This document shows, piece after piece, positions 48,072-57,721 of a stretch of 64,000 nucleotides of DNA (positions within the stretch are counted from its first letter, which is position 1; the number at the start of each line of letters is the position of its first letter). This DNA comes from Streptococcus parasanguinis (GTDB taxonomy: Bacteria > Bacillota > Bacilli > Lactobacillales > Streptococcaceae). The DNA lies in the NCBI RefSeq assembly GCF_018499505.1, contig NZ_JAHDAC010000003.1, positions 216,704 through 280,703 on the forward strand. The letters run 5' to 3'. The translations under genes and the position numbers were made by a program. The notes under the pieces are model-generated. The model was not told the origin of the DNA and ran no database searches. It worked only from the letters and a program-made list of their open reading frames with translations.

Positions 48072-48097
48072 AAGCCCAATCGCTGGGCTTTTTGTGT
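48072..48097 (+). terminator. Terminator, copy B of a 26-bp direct repeat
   Basis: The same 26 bases as 47112-47137 (AAGCCCA/TGGGCTTTTT). The two copies bracket the antitoxin-Fic pair. Confidence 0.88.
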
Positions 48098-48146
48098 TGC
48101 ACTAGAATCTTAACAAGTTAGTAGTCTAAAATTATCTCACAAGATC

Positions 48147-48202
48147 TTGCAAACCTTTTTCTAAAGTTGTATACTAGAGTGAGTTTTGTGTAATCGTTTG
48201 CA
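48147..48202 (+). promoter_or_regulatory. Promoter with CcpA site (cre) before the GH13 gene
   Basis: TTGCAA (48147-48152), 17 bases and TATACT (48170-48175). Just after the expected start of transcription, TGTAATCGTTTGCA (48189-48202) agrees with the cre consensus TGWAANCGNTNWCA at all but one position. Glucose repression of the gene is likely. A MalR-type operator is an alternative reading. Confidence 0.75.
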
Positions 48203-48248
48203 TAAACTGATGAATGATGAGAAGAGAGTATAGTAGGAGACGAGACAG

Positions 48249-49997
48249 ATGGAATTAACAGCGATTTATCACCGGCCTGAATCGGAGTACGCCTATCTTT
48301 ATAAGGACGGCCAGCTCCACATTCGTATCCGAACCAAGAAAGAGGATATCAAACGGATTGTCTTGCACTATGGGGATCCTTTTATTTTTATAGAGGATCT
48401 ATATGAAGCAACCAAGGAAATGGACAAGGTGACGACCGACGATCTCTTTGATTATTGGCAAGTGTCGGTATCTGTTGCCCATGCACGTATCCAGTATCTC
48501 TTTGAATTAGAGGACACAGCGGGAGAGAAGATCTTGTATGGAGACCGGGGAGTGGCAGCCTACACCAAGGAGAACCTGGACTTCGTCATGAATGGCTTTA
48601 AGCTTCCTTTTATCCATGAGATTGATGGGTGTGCTGTTCCGGATTGGGTGGCTCAGACAGTTTGGTACCAGATTTTTCCTGAGCGTTTCGCCAATGGCAA
48701 TCCAGCAATTTCACCAGAAGGTGTCCGTCCTTGGGATGCCTCAATTGCCCCTAAAATGTTGGATTTCTTTGGTGGAGATTTGCAGGGAATCATCGATCAC
48801 TTGGACTACTTGCAGGAGTTAGGAATTACAGGGCTCTACCTTTGCCCGATTTTTAAGTCTCCAAGCAACCACAAATACGACACCATTGATTACTTTGAAA
48901 TTGATCGACATTTTGGTGATAAGGAGACCTTCCGCCAGCTGGTGAAAGAGGCTCACGCGCGTGGGATGAAGATCATGCTGGATGCCGTCTTCAATCATAT
49001 TGGCTACGATTCACCTCAATGGCAGGATGTGGTCAAACACGGGGAGAATTCGATTTACAAGGATTGGTTCCATATTAAAGAGTTCCCTGTCTCCTCAGAA
49101 AATCTGTGGAATAGTCGCGACTTGTCTTACCATGCTTTTGCCTTTGCGGGCTATATGCCCAAGCTCAATACGGCTAATCCAGAGGTGAAGGCCTATCTTT
49201 TGAAGGTGGCGACTTACTGGATTGAAGAGTTTGATATTGATGCTTGGAGGCTGGATGTGGCCAATGAAATCGATCATCAATTCTGGCGAGAGTTCCGTAA
49301 GGCGGTCTTGGCCAAGAAGCCAGACCTCTATATCCTCGGGGAAATCTGGCATTCGTCCCAACCTTGGCTTAATGGTGATGAGTTCCATGCGGTGATGAAT
49401 TACCCCCTCTCTGAGAGTATCAAGGATTATTTCCTGCGGGGGCATAAGGAGACGCAACGGTTTATTTGGGAGATCAATAGCCAGTCTATGTACTACAGGC
49501 AGCAGATCTCTGAGGTCATGTTCAACCTCTTAGACTCACATGATACAGAACGCATCCTGACGACGGCCAAAGGGGATCTCCAGTCTGTCAAGTCTGCTCT
49601 CGCCTTCCTCTATCTGCAACGCGGAACGCCATGTATCTATTATGGGACGGAGCTAGCCCTCATCGGTGGCCCAGACCCGGATTGCCGGCGTGTCATGCCT
49701 TGGGAGCGCGTGTCAGAGGACAATGATATGCTGAACTTTATGAAGGACTTGATCCAGCTCCGAAAAGAAGTGGCAGGAATAATCCAACATGGTAAAGTAA
49801 GTCTGGAAGAAGTAGAGCCGGATGTGGTGTCAGTAGAATGGCAATATGAAGGACAGCTCCTTAAAGCTTACTTTAACCACTCCAAGAAAGACGTTGTCCT
49901 AGAAAGAGAACAAGCAGATCTGATCAGTCTTGGAAGCATTTCCGATGATCGATTGATCATTCAACCAAATGGATTTGTTATTTATAGAGAAGATTAG
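48249..49997 (+). CDS. GH13 neopullulanase / cyclomaltodextrinase-type enzyme
   Basis: This 582-aa protein has the N-terminal CBM34-like domain of the neopullulanase/maltogenic amylase group (residues 1-125), then a GH13 barrel: WYQIFPERFANG, DAVFNHIG, DAWRLDVANE (nucleophile Asp), ILGEIW (acid Glu) and LLDSHDTERI. It hydrolyses cyclodextrins, pullulan or maltodextrins in the cytosol (no signal peptide). With pulA at 16909 it would complete breakdown of imported maltodextrins. A cre site points to carbon catabolite repression. Confidence 0.9.
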   Translation: MELTAIYHRPESEYAYLYKDGQLHIRIRTKKEDIKRIVLHYGDPFIFIEDLYEATKEMDKVTTDDLFDYWQVSVSVAHARIQYLFELEDTAGEKILYGDRGVAAYTKENLDFVMNGFKLPFIHEIDGCAVPDWVAQTVWYQIFPERFANGNPAISPEGVRPWDASIAPKMLDFFGGDLQGIIDHLDYLQELGITGLYLCPIFKSPSNHKYDTIDYFEIDRHFGDKETFRQLVKEAHARGMKIMLDAVFNHIGYDSPQWQDVVKHGENSIYKDWFHIKEFPVSSENLWNSRDLSYHAFAFAGYMPKLNTANPEVKAYLLKVATYWIEEFDIDAWRLDVANEIDHQFWREFRKAVLAKKPDLYILGEIWHSSQPWLNGDEFHAVMNYPLSESIKDYFLRGHKETQRFIWEINSQSMYYRQQISEVMFNLLDSHDTERILTTAKGDLQSVKSALAFLYLQRGTPCIYYGTELALIGGPDPDCRRVMPWERVSEDNDMLNFMKDLIQLRKEVAGIIQHGKVSLEEVEPDVVSVEWQYEGQLLKAYFNHSKKDVVLEREQADLISLGSISDDRLIIQPNGFVIYRED

Positions 49998-50001
49998 TAT
50001 G

Positions 50002-50040
50002 AAAGAAGCTGGAATCGAAAGATTGCGGGCTTCTTTTTTA
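50002..50040 (+). terminator. Terminator of the GH13 gene
   Basis: AAAGAAGC (50002-50009) pairs with GCTTCTTTTTT (50029-50039) across a long loop. Confidence 0.65.
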
Positions 50041-50102
50041 TAAATAGTATCTTTATTCGCACCCTTATATTATAATAGGAGATGAGAAAGGGGGAGACAG
50101 TG

Positions 50103-50621
50103 ATGAAGATATTAGCAATCAATCCTATTTCGTTGAAAAAAAGAATGAAGGAATTTCTTTTCGATTATCTTTTCATTCTAGCTTATTTAGTACCTCTGTT
50201 TTTAGGTTCGATGCTTATTTACATTATCTTTTTTAAAGGTGTCCCAGAGTTTACAGAGATTCAGTCGCAGTGGCTTGTATTTTTCACCTCTGTTTTGCCA
50301 ATCACGCTCCTGTTCACATTCTTGGATTATAAAAATGATGGCAGTTTTGGGAAGGTGAAAGCGGGACTGGAACTGGTCTACCAGAAAAAAACAGTGCAGG
50401 CAAGCTTGATTAGAAATGTCATCAAATTTTTACCTTGGCAACTCGGTCATATGGGCACGATTCATGGCTTTTATAGTGATTTTGATGTGTTATCCATTAT
50501 CCTCTCGTTTTCAGCGACTTTACTCGCAGTTTCCTTACTGGCAATGACGATGTTTAGGAAAGATAAGAGGCATCTAGGAGACTTGCTAGCCCATACGCAA
50601 GTGCAACCAAAAAAAGCATAG
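50103..50621 (+). CDS. RDD-family membrane protein
   Basis: This 172-aa protein has three main hydrophobic helices (about residues 20-42, 58-78 and 135-158). KRMKEFLFDYLFIL near the N-terminus and RHLGDLLAHT at the C-terminus are the typical RDD-domain ends, although the first Arg-Asp pair is replaced by KEF-LFDY. Some RDD proteins are ion antiporters, but most have no known function. GGGGGAG lies before the ATG at 50103. Confidence 0.7.
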   Translation: MKILAINPISLKKRMKEFLFDYLFILAYLVPLFLGSMLIYIIFFKGVPEFTEIQSQWLVFFTSVLPITLLFTFLDYKNDGSFGKVKAGLELVYQKKTVQASLIRNVIKFLPWQLGHMGTIHGFYSDFDVLSIILSFSATLLAVSLLAMTMFRKDKRHLGDLLAHTQVQPKKA

Positions 50622-50681
50622 GGTACAGATTGTTTATCCTATCCTTAAAGAAAAAGACAAACATAGTTAGGAAGTATCTGT

Positions 50682-51125
50682 ATGAATGAGACTGTTGAGT
50701 TTACAAATCTTTGTATGGTAAGAGACGGCGATAGAGTTCTTGTTATTGATCGTAAAAAAGAGGACTGGCCAGGCATTACATTTCCTGGTGGTCATGTCGA
50801 AGTGGGAGAATCATTTACGGAAGCAGTAATCCGTGAAGTGAAGGAAGAAACTGGCTTAAGGATCGCTTCTCCCCAGATTTGTGGAATGAAAGATTAGGTG
50901 GAAGAAGGGATTCGTTATGTAGTTCTCTTTTATAAGACAGAAAAGTTTGAAGGAGACTTAATATCCTCTGAAGAGGGGGAAGTCTGGTGGGAGGACCTGA
51001 AAGAATTGCCAAATCTAGACCTCTTCTTAGATATGGAGGATATGCTTCGTATCTTTTTTGAAGAAGACTTGTCTGAATTTTTCTACTACCAAGATGGAGA
51101 AGACTGGAAGTACGATTTAAAGTAA
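50682..51125 (+). pseudogene. Nudix hydrolase gene broken by one nonsense codon
   Basis: Codons 1-71 encode a normal Nudix start with the Nudix box GGHVEVGESFTEAVIREVKE, followed by ETG. Codon 72 is TAG (50895-50897), and the same frame continues with VEEGIRYVVLFYKTEKFEGD and a normal C-terminus to 51125 (147 sense or stop codons before the final TAA). TAG at a place where TGG (Trp) is plausible suggests a single G-to-A change. The intact protein would be an 8-oxo-dGTP diphosphatase-like enzyme of 147 aa. Readthrough or an amber suppressor cannot be excluded. Confidence 0.85.
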
Positions 51126-51195
51126 AATTGAACGCTGATTCTTAAAAAAATAACCTGATCCAAATGTAATAGAGCAAAGTCCCAAATTAAAAGTG

Positions 51196-51306
51196 ATGAG
51201 TGACTTAGTCAAGAAATATGATCGGAATTGGGATAATAACTGTCTTAGATCTCACCATGATAGCATGCTTAGTCTATTAGAAACTGAGATAGAAAAACAC
51301 AAATAA
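51196..51306 (+). other. Short orphan ORF, probably a gene remnant
   Basis: A 36-codon frame (MSDLVKKYDRNWDNNCLRSH...) lies between the Nudix pseudogene and the next gene, without a good ribosome site. It may be the tail of a lost gene; no family is recognised. The rest of 51126-51405 shows only a TATAAT at 51366-51371. Confidence 0.25.
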
Positions 51307-51405
51307 GTGTGGCTTACCCTTGTTCTATTTTTCAGTTCCTTTAATTGTACTTTCCTCTACATAGGTGTATAATGTGTCCTTAGATAAACAAATGAGGAGT
51401 TTACT

Positions 51406-51717
51406 ATGGAATTAAAAGATTTTACAGAAAAAGAACAAGAACAAATCAAGCAAGGATTGAGCACGGCTGAGCTTTCTGATAAGGAAGCAGCTAAGAAATT
51501 GCTTGCTCTTGTACCGCAAGAATGGATCAAGCGTATTCCTTTCTTTGTCAGAGGGCATGCGACGACCAAGACAGTTGAGCGTGTAGCCAAGCAATACCCT
51601 GAACTTTATGCCGTGGCGAAACGTCAAGGAGACCTTCCTGAAAAAGAAGGAGAAGAGCTCCGTAAGATTATGACGGCCATCTTTGAAGAAAAGATGAACA
51701 AACATAAGATTAAATAA
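51406..51717 (+). CDS. Small hypothetical protein
   Basis: This 103-aa, charged, helical protein has no signal or membrane segment and no known motif. The middle reads PQEWIKRIPFFVRGHATTKT, and the ends are Lys/Glu-rich. It has its own promoter-like TATAAT upstream, a TGAGGAG site before the ATG and a strong terminator behind it, so it is a monocistronic gene. I do not recognise the family. Confidence 0.65.
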   Translation: MELKDFTEKEQEQIKQGLSTAELSDKEAAKKLLALVPQEWIKRIPFFVRGHATTKTVERVAKQYPELYAVAKRQGDLPEKEGEELRKIMTAIFEEKMNKHKIK

Positions 51718-51732
51718 GATTCATTATCATTG

Positions 51733-51765
51733 AAGAGCTGGACAGTTTGCCAGCTCTTTTTTGCT
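51733..51765 (+). terminator. Terminator of the 103-aa gene
   Basis: AAGAGCTGG (51733-51741) and CCAGCTCTT (51750-51758) form a 9-bp stem followed by TTTT. Confidence 0.9.
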
Positions 51766-51798
51766 ACTTATAAACTTTTCTCATTTCTTAAAAAATAG

Positions 51799-51827
51799 TT
51801 GGAGCAAAGTCAGTTTTAAACTATAAT
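51799..51827 (+). promoter_or_regulatory. Promoter of the lipoprotein gene
   Basis: TTGGAG (51799-51804), 17 bases and TATAAT (51822-51827), about 70 bases before the start codon. Confidence 0.65.
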
Positions 51828-51898
51828 ATAGGAGAAGGATTATCGATATGAAAAATTTATAGAACAAACATTTTAATCAATAGAGAAGGAACCAGTTT

Positions 51899-52786
51899 AT
51901 GAAACCATCTAAAAAAATCATGCTCCTTACTAGCTGTGCCTTGGCGATCTTTGCTTTAGCGGCTTGTGGTAGCAACCAAAAGCAATCTAAGGAAAAGCAG
52001 GAAAGTTCCACTGTGCAGAAATCTAGTTCAGATAAGGAGCGCTACAAGGGAAGCTACAGCAACCTCAACAGCAAGGCAAGTGTCGAAGAAGTGCGGACTC
52101 TTTTGTCTGCTTATTTGGATCAGGACAGTGTAGATAAATTTTTGGGTCTAGTAACGGATTACGATAGCATTGTAGGCTCGGTCGGCTTGACGGGTGACTT
52201 CAGCACCTTCAAGAAAACAGACTACAATGTTGAGAAGATCAGTGACTTGTGGACCAAGAAAAAGGGCGATTTCGTTGGGACCAACTGCCGGATCAATAGC
52301 TATACTCTTCTGAAGAATCGCATCGAGATTCCTAAGATGAAAGCGGATAGTGAACTTTTATTCGTGGACAATGATGCCATTGACAAAGGGAAGATCTTCG
52401 ATGAGGCAGACAAGGAAGCCTTTAACATTCTGTATTCACGGGTTCCGACAGAGGCGACAACGGATGTAAAGGTCCATGCCAAGAAGATGGAAGAGTATTT
52501 TGCTCATTTCAAGTTCAATGAAAATGCGCGTATGCTTTCCGTTATTGTTCATGATAACCTAGATGGAAATAGCCTTTTTGTCGGTCACGTCGGTGTCTTG
52601 GTTCCTGCCAAGGACGGCTATCTCTTTGTTGAAAAGCTAACCTTCGAAGAGCCCTATCAAGCAATCAAGTTTGCGACTAAGGAAGATGTCTACAAATACT
52701 TGGAGACTAAATATCAAGACTACACAGGCGAAGGTCTGGCTAAGCCTTTTATCATGGATAATGAAAAATGGGTTGAGATGAAGTAG
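51899..52786 (+). CDS. DUF4300-family lipoprotein
   Basis: This 295-aa protein begins with a lipoprotein signal peptide and the lipobox LAAC (Cys23), so it is anchored outside the membrane. After a Lys/Ser/Gln-rich linker, residues 50-295 resemble DUF4300 (YSNLNSKASVEEVRTLLSAYL and the later VHDNLDGNSLFVGHVGVLV). No enzymatic function is known for this family. The membrane protein gene at 52790 follows after 3 bases and may be coupled. Confidence 0.75.
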   Translation: MKPSKKIMLLTSCALAIFALAACGSNQKQSKEKQESSTVQKSSSDKERYKGSYSNLNSKASVEEVRTLLSAYLDQDSVDKFLGLVTDYDSIVGSVGLTGDFSTFKKTDYNVEKISDLWTKKKGDFVGTNCRINSYTLLKNRIEIPKMKADSELLFVDNDAIDKGKIFDEADKEAFNILYSRVPTEATTDVKVHAKKMEEYFAHFKFNENARMLSVIVHDNLDGNSLFVGHVGVLVPAKDGYLFVEKLTFEEPYQAIKFATKEDVYKYLETKYQDYTGEGLAKPFIMDNEKWVEMK

Positions 52787-52789
52787 AGG

Positions 52790-53206
52790 ATGAAAGACGG
52801 CGTGTTAGAATTTAGAAAGATAATGGAGTATACTCCGATTCTATACGTGCTCATTTTGTTGCTCTTTTTCAGTCTTCTCCTTTTCCTGAGAAGAAGGGCA
52901 ATTGTGAGACGTAGTGGAGGTCCCTTCTTTGCTCCTTTCCATATTAGCTATGGAATCTTCTATATCCATGTCGCTCTGTGTTTCAGTCGTCGCAGGATCT
53001 CACTGAAAGAGATCAAGCAAATCACCTATGCAATTTTTCGTGGACGATCTGGTGGCGGGGCTCGCTATGCTTTTTATATCGAGCTTAGAAATGGAAAGAC
53101 TATTCCCTTCTTTTTTGGAATAAGCAAGCGGAATGAAGAGCTAGTGGAGAAGCTCAAACGAAATGCAGGCAAGTATGGGGTTAAGGTAGATAGCACTGGA
53201 AATTAA
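52790..53206 (+). CDS. Membrane-anchored hypothetical protein, PH-like
   Basis: This 138-aa protein has one helix (residues 14-32), a basic stop-transfer (RRRAIVRR) and a soluble beta-rich domain with RRRISLKEIKQITYAIF...YIELRNGKTIPFFFG, a pattern seen in bacterial PH-like domains. No function is known. The start at 52790 lies very close to an AGAGG, and ATG at 52823 is an alternative. Confidence 0.55.
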   Translation: MKDGVLEFRKIMEYTPILYVLILLLFFSLLLFLRRRAIVRRSGGPFFAPFHISYGIFYIHVALCFSRRRISLKEIKQITYAIFRGRSGGGARYAFYIELRNGKTIPFFFGISKRNEELVEKLKRNAGKYGVKVDSTGN

Positions 53207-53228
53207 TTGAAAGAAAAAGGAATCACGA

Positions 53229-53984
53229 ATGAGTAGAAAGCAAGCCCTATCTATGTATTTGTTAGGGACCTTTGGTCAAGTATTAGGAGTAAGCCTTCTG
53301 GTGTGGTTTTTAAGAGCAGGAGGAGTCAAGGTTGATTTTACATCACCAATGGGGATCATCGCTATTATTGTAGGTGGCTTGTCATCAGCTTTTTGGGGTA
53401 GTCTTGTCAGTATTGGCTACCATCAATCTAGTTTCAAACAAGTTCTAAAAGATTTTTTTCAAGTCAAAGACAGTTTAACTAATTATTGTTTAGTGCTCGT
53501 TTTCTTGCTGCTCGACTTTTTCCCCTTTATCTTTGGTGGTAAGATCACCACTCAATCGTTGGTCTTGCCAGTAGTGCTCTTTTTTAAGGCTCTTCTTTTT
53601 GGTGGGATTGAAGAAATTGGCTGGCGTTATTTCTTTCAACCAACTTTGGAGGAAAAAATATCTTATCTTTCAGCTACTTTGATCACCTTTTTAGCTTGGT
53701 CTAGTTGGCATCTACTATACTTTTATATCGATGGTTCTTTAGGTGTCATTCAGTTGCTTCCGTTTCTAGTAGGTCTGCTAACTAACTGCTTTATCTTATC
53801 GGCCTTGTATCATAAAACGCAAAATTTATGGATCTGTGTCATGACTCATGCCTGTATCAATTCCTTGTCTCAGATTCTAGTGAATGAAGAGGTATGGCTA
53901 TCTATCGTCAGTAAAATTCTTATTATTAGTTTAGCAATCATGATTGCAAGAAAGAAGTATGTAACTGTAAAGGAGGAAAAATGA
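53229..53984 (+). CDS. CPBP (Abi) family intramembrane metalloprotease, member 3
   Basis: This 251-aa multi-helix protein has motif 1 GGIEEIGWRYFFQ (near residue 124), motif 2 WSSWHLLYF and motif 3 THACINSL. It overlaps the next CPBP gene by 4 bases: two related proteases are translated as a pair. That pairing suggests that the two act together, perhaps as a heterodimer, but this is inference. Confidence 0.85.
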   Translation: MSRKQALSMYLLGTFGQVLGVSLLVWFLRAGGVKVDFTSPMGIIAIIVGGLSSAFWGSLVSIGYHQSSFKQVLKDFFQVKDSLTNYCLVLVFLLLDFFPFIFGGKITTQSLVLPVVLFFKALLFGGIEEIGWRYFFQPTLEEKISYLSATLITFLAWSSWHLLYFYIDGSLGVIQLLPFLVGLLTNCFILSALYHKTQNLWICVMTHACINSLSQILVNEEVWLSIVSKILIISLAIMIARKKYVTVKEEK

Positions 53985-54730
53985 GAAAATTTATTTCAAA
54001 ACAATCAGTCGCTATCTGGTATGCATTGACTGCCCTCCTTGCTACATTTCTAGTGGGGCAAGTGATCCTTTGGTTTTTCCCGGATGGAAGTAGTATGGGT
54101 GCCTCGCTACTGTTTATCCTAATGAACTTGATTCCCCTGATTATTGCGGCTGTCTTTTCTCTTGTGTTGAGGGAAGTTAACTCCTTGGGTGATTTTTTCA
54201 AAAAGGTTTTTCTTCAAAAAGAAAGTTCCCTATCCTGGATCCTAGCTTTCTTCATCCCCGTCATCTATTATGGGATTTCCATCCTGCTTATGAATGTTCG
54301 CTTTACTGGGAACTCCCTCTTGGCCTTCTTCCTCTATTTCCCTTGGACCTTTTTATATGGAGGTCTGGAAGAAGTAGGTTGGCGTTGGTTTTTACAAGAG
54401 CATCTTTCCTTTAGCAAGCACTTTATATCTAAAATGATGGTTCTTTCCATTGTCTGGTTCCTCTGGCATATTCCTATCTATCAACTCCCTTGGATTACAG
54501 CAGGTTCGTCCAACTATCTCATCTTTTACCTGATGATTTTAGGGAATACCTTCCTATTTGGAGCTCTTAAGGAGTACTCGAAAGGAGCAGTTCCTTGTAT
54601 CCTTGCTCATATGCTGATCGATAGTCTAGCTGTTCTTATGCTGGTTCAGAGCTCTCTTCCTCAGATTATCCTTCTGGTTAGTTGCGAAATCCTAGTAGCC
54701 TCTTGGCTAGTGGCTATACGAAAATCATAA
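53981..54730 (+). CDS. CPBP (Abi) family intramembrane metalloprotease, member 4
   Basis: This 249-aa protein has GGLEEVGWRWFLQEH (near residue 127), WFLWHIPIY and LAHMLIDSL, the three CPBP motifs. It is clearly related to the preceding gene (GG-EE-GWR plus aromatic residues) but too different for a recent copy. No bacteriocin gene lies beside the pair; the immediate neighbours are a lipoprotein operon and an ankyrin protein. Confidence 0.85.
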   Translation: MRKFISKQSVAIWYALTALLATFLVGQVILWFFPDGSSMGASLLFILMNLIPLIIAAVFSLVLREVNSLGDFFKKVFLQKESSLSWILAFFIPVIYYGISILLMNVRFTGNSLLAFFLYFPWTFLYGGLEEVGWRWFLQEHLSFSKHFISKMMVLSIVWFLWHIPIYQLPWITAGSSNYLIFYLMILGNTFLFGALKEYSKGAVPCILAHMLIDSLAVLMLVQSSLPQIILLVSCEILVASWLVAIRKS

Positions 54731-54893
54731 AAATAGAGTTGTACCTCTTTCGGTGGGAGTCTGTCATCTTTAGCCTTTAGGACTTCAATGTAAAGTCCAT
54801 AAAATGGTATAATCAGTTTAATGAAGATGCTAGAGATAGGATCAAAGTATCAACACAGTTTATTCTTATCCATAATGAGAGAGGGGAAAGACC

Positions 54894-55565
54894 ATGCAAA
54901 AAACCTTTCAGTTGTTGCGAAGAGGAGATTTAGAGGGAGTCCGTCAGATATTGGATAAAAAGCCTGAAGAAGTCAATGCTGTTTCGGGTGACAAACCTAA
55001 AAGAGATCAGGGACAGTCGCTCCTTCAAGTCGCTATCAAATCGGGACATTTAGATATTGCAGACTTACTCATTGATAGAGGAGCAGATCTTAACTTTATT
55101 GAAGAGCCGACAGAGCTGAATCCATTTTGTCAACCGGTCCTCCAAACAGCGGGTGGACGAGCTGTATTTGACTGTAGGCGCATGATCAAACGCTGGAATG
55201 GCCAATATGAGATGTATTCGTCTAAGGAAAAAGCTGACAAGTCTTTCAAGGTTTTTGAGAAAATGTTGGAACTTGGGGCTGATATATCTCAGAAGGACAG
55301 CCATGGTGGGACTTTGTTGCAAACTATTTTAATTGAAACCAAGGAAGTGTTGCCATCTTATTATTGGAAAACAAAAGAAACAAGCGATAACGTCCTCATA
55401 ACGGATGAATTACGTCATGATTTAAATCGTATTTATGATCTATTAATTCGTTACGGTGTGACTGCGGATGAAATAGCGGTTTATCAGAAGATTCCCCTCA
55501 AAGAGCTTTACCAAGACAGTCCGACCATGGAGTTCTTAAATCGGTTAGATCAAAGTAAATCTTGA
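54894..55565 (+). CDS. Ankyrin-repeat protein
   Basis: This 223-aa protein has at least two recognisable ankyrin units: QSLLQVAIKSGHLDIADLLI followed by DRGADLNF (about residues 43-70), and KMLELGADISQKDSHGGTLL (about 123-142). A first unit LLRRGDLEGVRQILDKKPEEV lies at the N-terminus. No signal peptide or enzyme domain, so it is a cytosolic protein-binding scaffold of unknown partner. GAGAGGGG precedes the ATG. Confidence 0.82.
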   Translation: MQKTFQLLRRGDLEGVRQILDKKPEEVNAVSGDKPKRDQGQSLLQVAIKSGHLDIADLLIDRGADLNFIEEPTELNPFCQPVLQTAGGRAVFDCRRMIKRWNGQYEMYSSKEKADKSFKVFEKMLELGADISQKDSHGGTLLQTILIETKEVLPSYYWKTKETSDNVLITDELRHDLNRIYDLLIRYGVTADEIAVYQKIPLKELYQDSPTMEFLNRLDQSKS

Positions 55566-55586
55566 TAAGTATTTGAACTACTAGTT

Positions 55587-55610
55587 AAAAGAGCCTCAGG
55601 GCTCTTTTTG
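55587..55610 (+). terminator. Terminator of the ankyrin gene
   Basis: AAAAGAGCC (55587-55595) and GGCTCTTTTT (55599-55608) enclose TCA, with a T tract. Confidence 0.9.
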
Positions 55611-55728
55611 CTTGGTCTGATAGAGCTGGAAGTACTAGGAAAATGTTAGACCGGATTTTCTTAAATAAATGGATACAAATCCTAGATGAAATAGAGTATA
55701 CTAGTTTATGAAAGAACAAGATTTTTAA

Positions 55729-57261
<1,533 letters not shown>

Positions 57262-57291
57262 AGGGATCAATCAAATGAATAGTTTATGAGA

Positions 57292-57466
57292 GAGAGTGGG
57301 ACAGAAATCGGTAATTCGTTAGAATTCGATTTCGTCGTCCCACCTCCGCACAGTTGAGTAGGGCTGTAAAAGCTGATGAAATCAGCGTAGTAGAGCCCAC
57401 TCAACCACTGCGTCTTGCTCAACAATTCAAAGACAATTGAGAGGCTAGGACTTTTGTCCCAGCCTC
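57292..57466 (+). repeat. 175-bp structured repeat, copy 2
   Basis: Same length and strand as copy 1 (11287-11461), with 7 differences. The central nested hairpin GTTGAGT/ACTCAAC with GCTGAT-GAA-ATCAGC is identical in both. The last hairpin GAGGCT/AGCCTC is kept, but no T run follows, so terminator function may be lost here. It lies 30 bases after the glpK stop. Confidence 0.85.
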
Positions 57467-57587
57467 ATGTAGTTTTTACAGAATAGAACAGTTATCTGTT
57501 TTGGTTATAAGCCATATTCTATTTCACTTATCACTAAATAAAAATATCATATAAATAAACTTTTTTTAAAAAATAACAGGCCAGAGT

Positions 57588-57616
57588 TTGACACTTTTTT
57601 CACAAAGGAGTATACT
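57588..57616 (+). promoter_or_regulatory. Promoter of the acetoin reductase gene
   Basis: TTGACA (57588-57593), exactly 17 bases and TATACT (57611-57616): near-consensus and probably strong. Confidence 0.82.
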
Positions 57617-57699
57617 GTTAGCATAGTTTTGTCGGAAATTTATAATAGATCCCATCAAAACTAGTTGTCAACCCTTGCTGTTCTATATGAACGTTTGCT

Positions 57700-57721
57700 G
57701 GTATCGTTGATACCAAGGAGG
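57700..57721 (+). promoter_or_regulatory. Hairpin joined to the SD of the acetoin reductase gene
   Basis: GGTATC-GTT-GATACC (57700-57714) is a perfect 6-bp stem-loop directly followed by the SD AAGGAGG (57715-57721). It could stabilise the mRNA 5' end or act as an operator. Confidence 0.5.

Noticed and set aside
47112..48097. Reading the two identical terminators as unrelated, convergent hairpins
   Set aside because: The identity covers 26 bases including loop and downstream TTTTTGTGT, more than a shared hairpin needs; kept as a duplication.
48189..48202. MalR operator instead of cre
   Set aside because: The dyad is poor outside the CG centre, while 13 of 14 cre positions match; kept only as an alternative.
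33973..54730. Bacteriocin gene cluster suggested by the CPBP genes
   Set aside because: No double-glycine leader peptides, no ComC/BlpC-type precursors and no processing ABC transporter were found near them.
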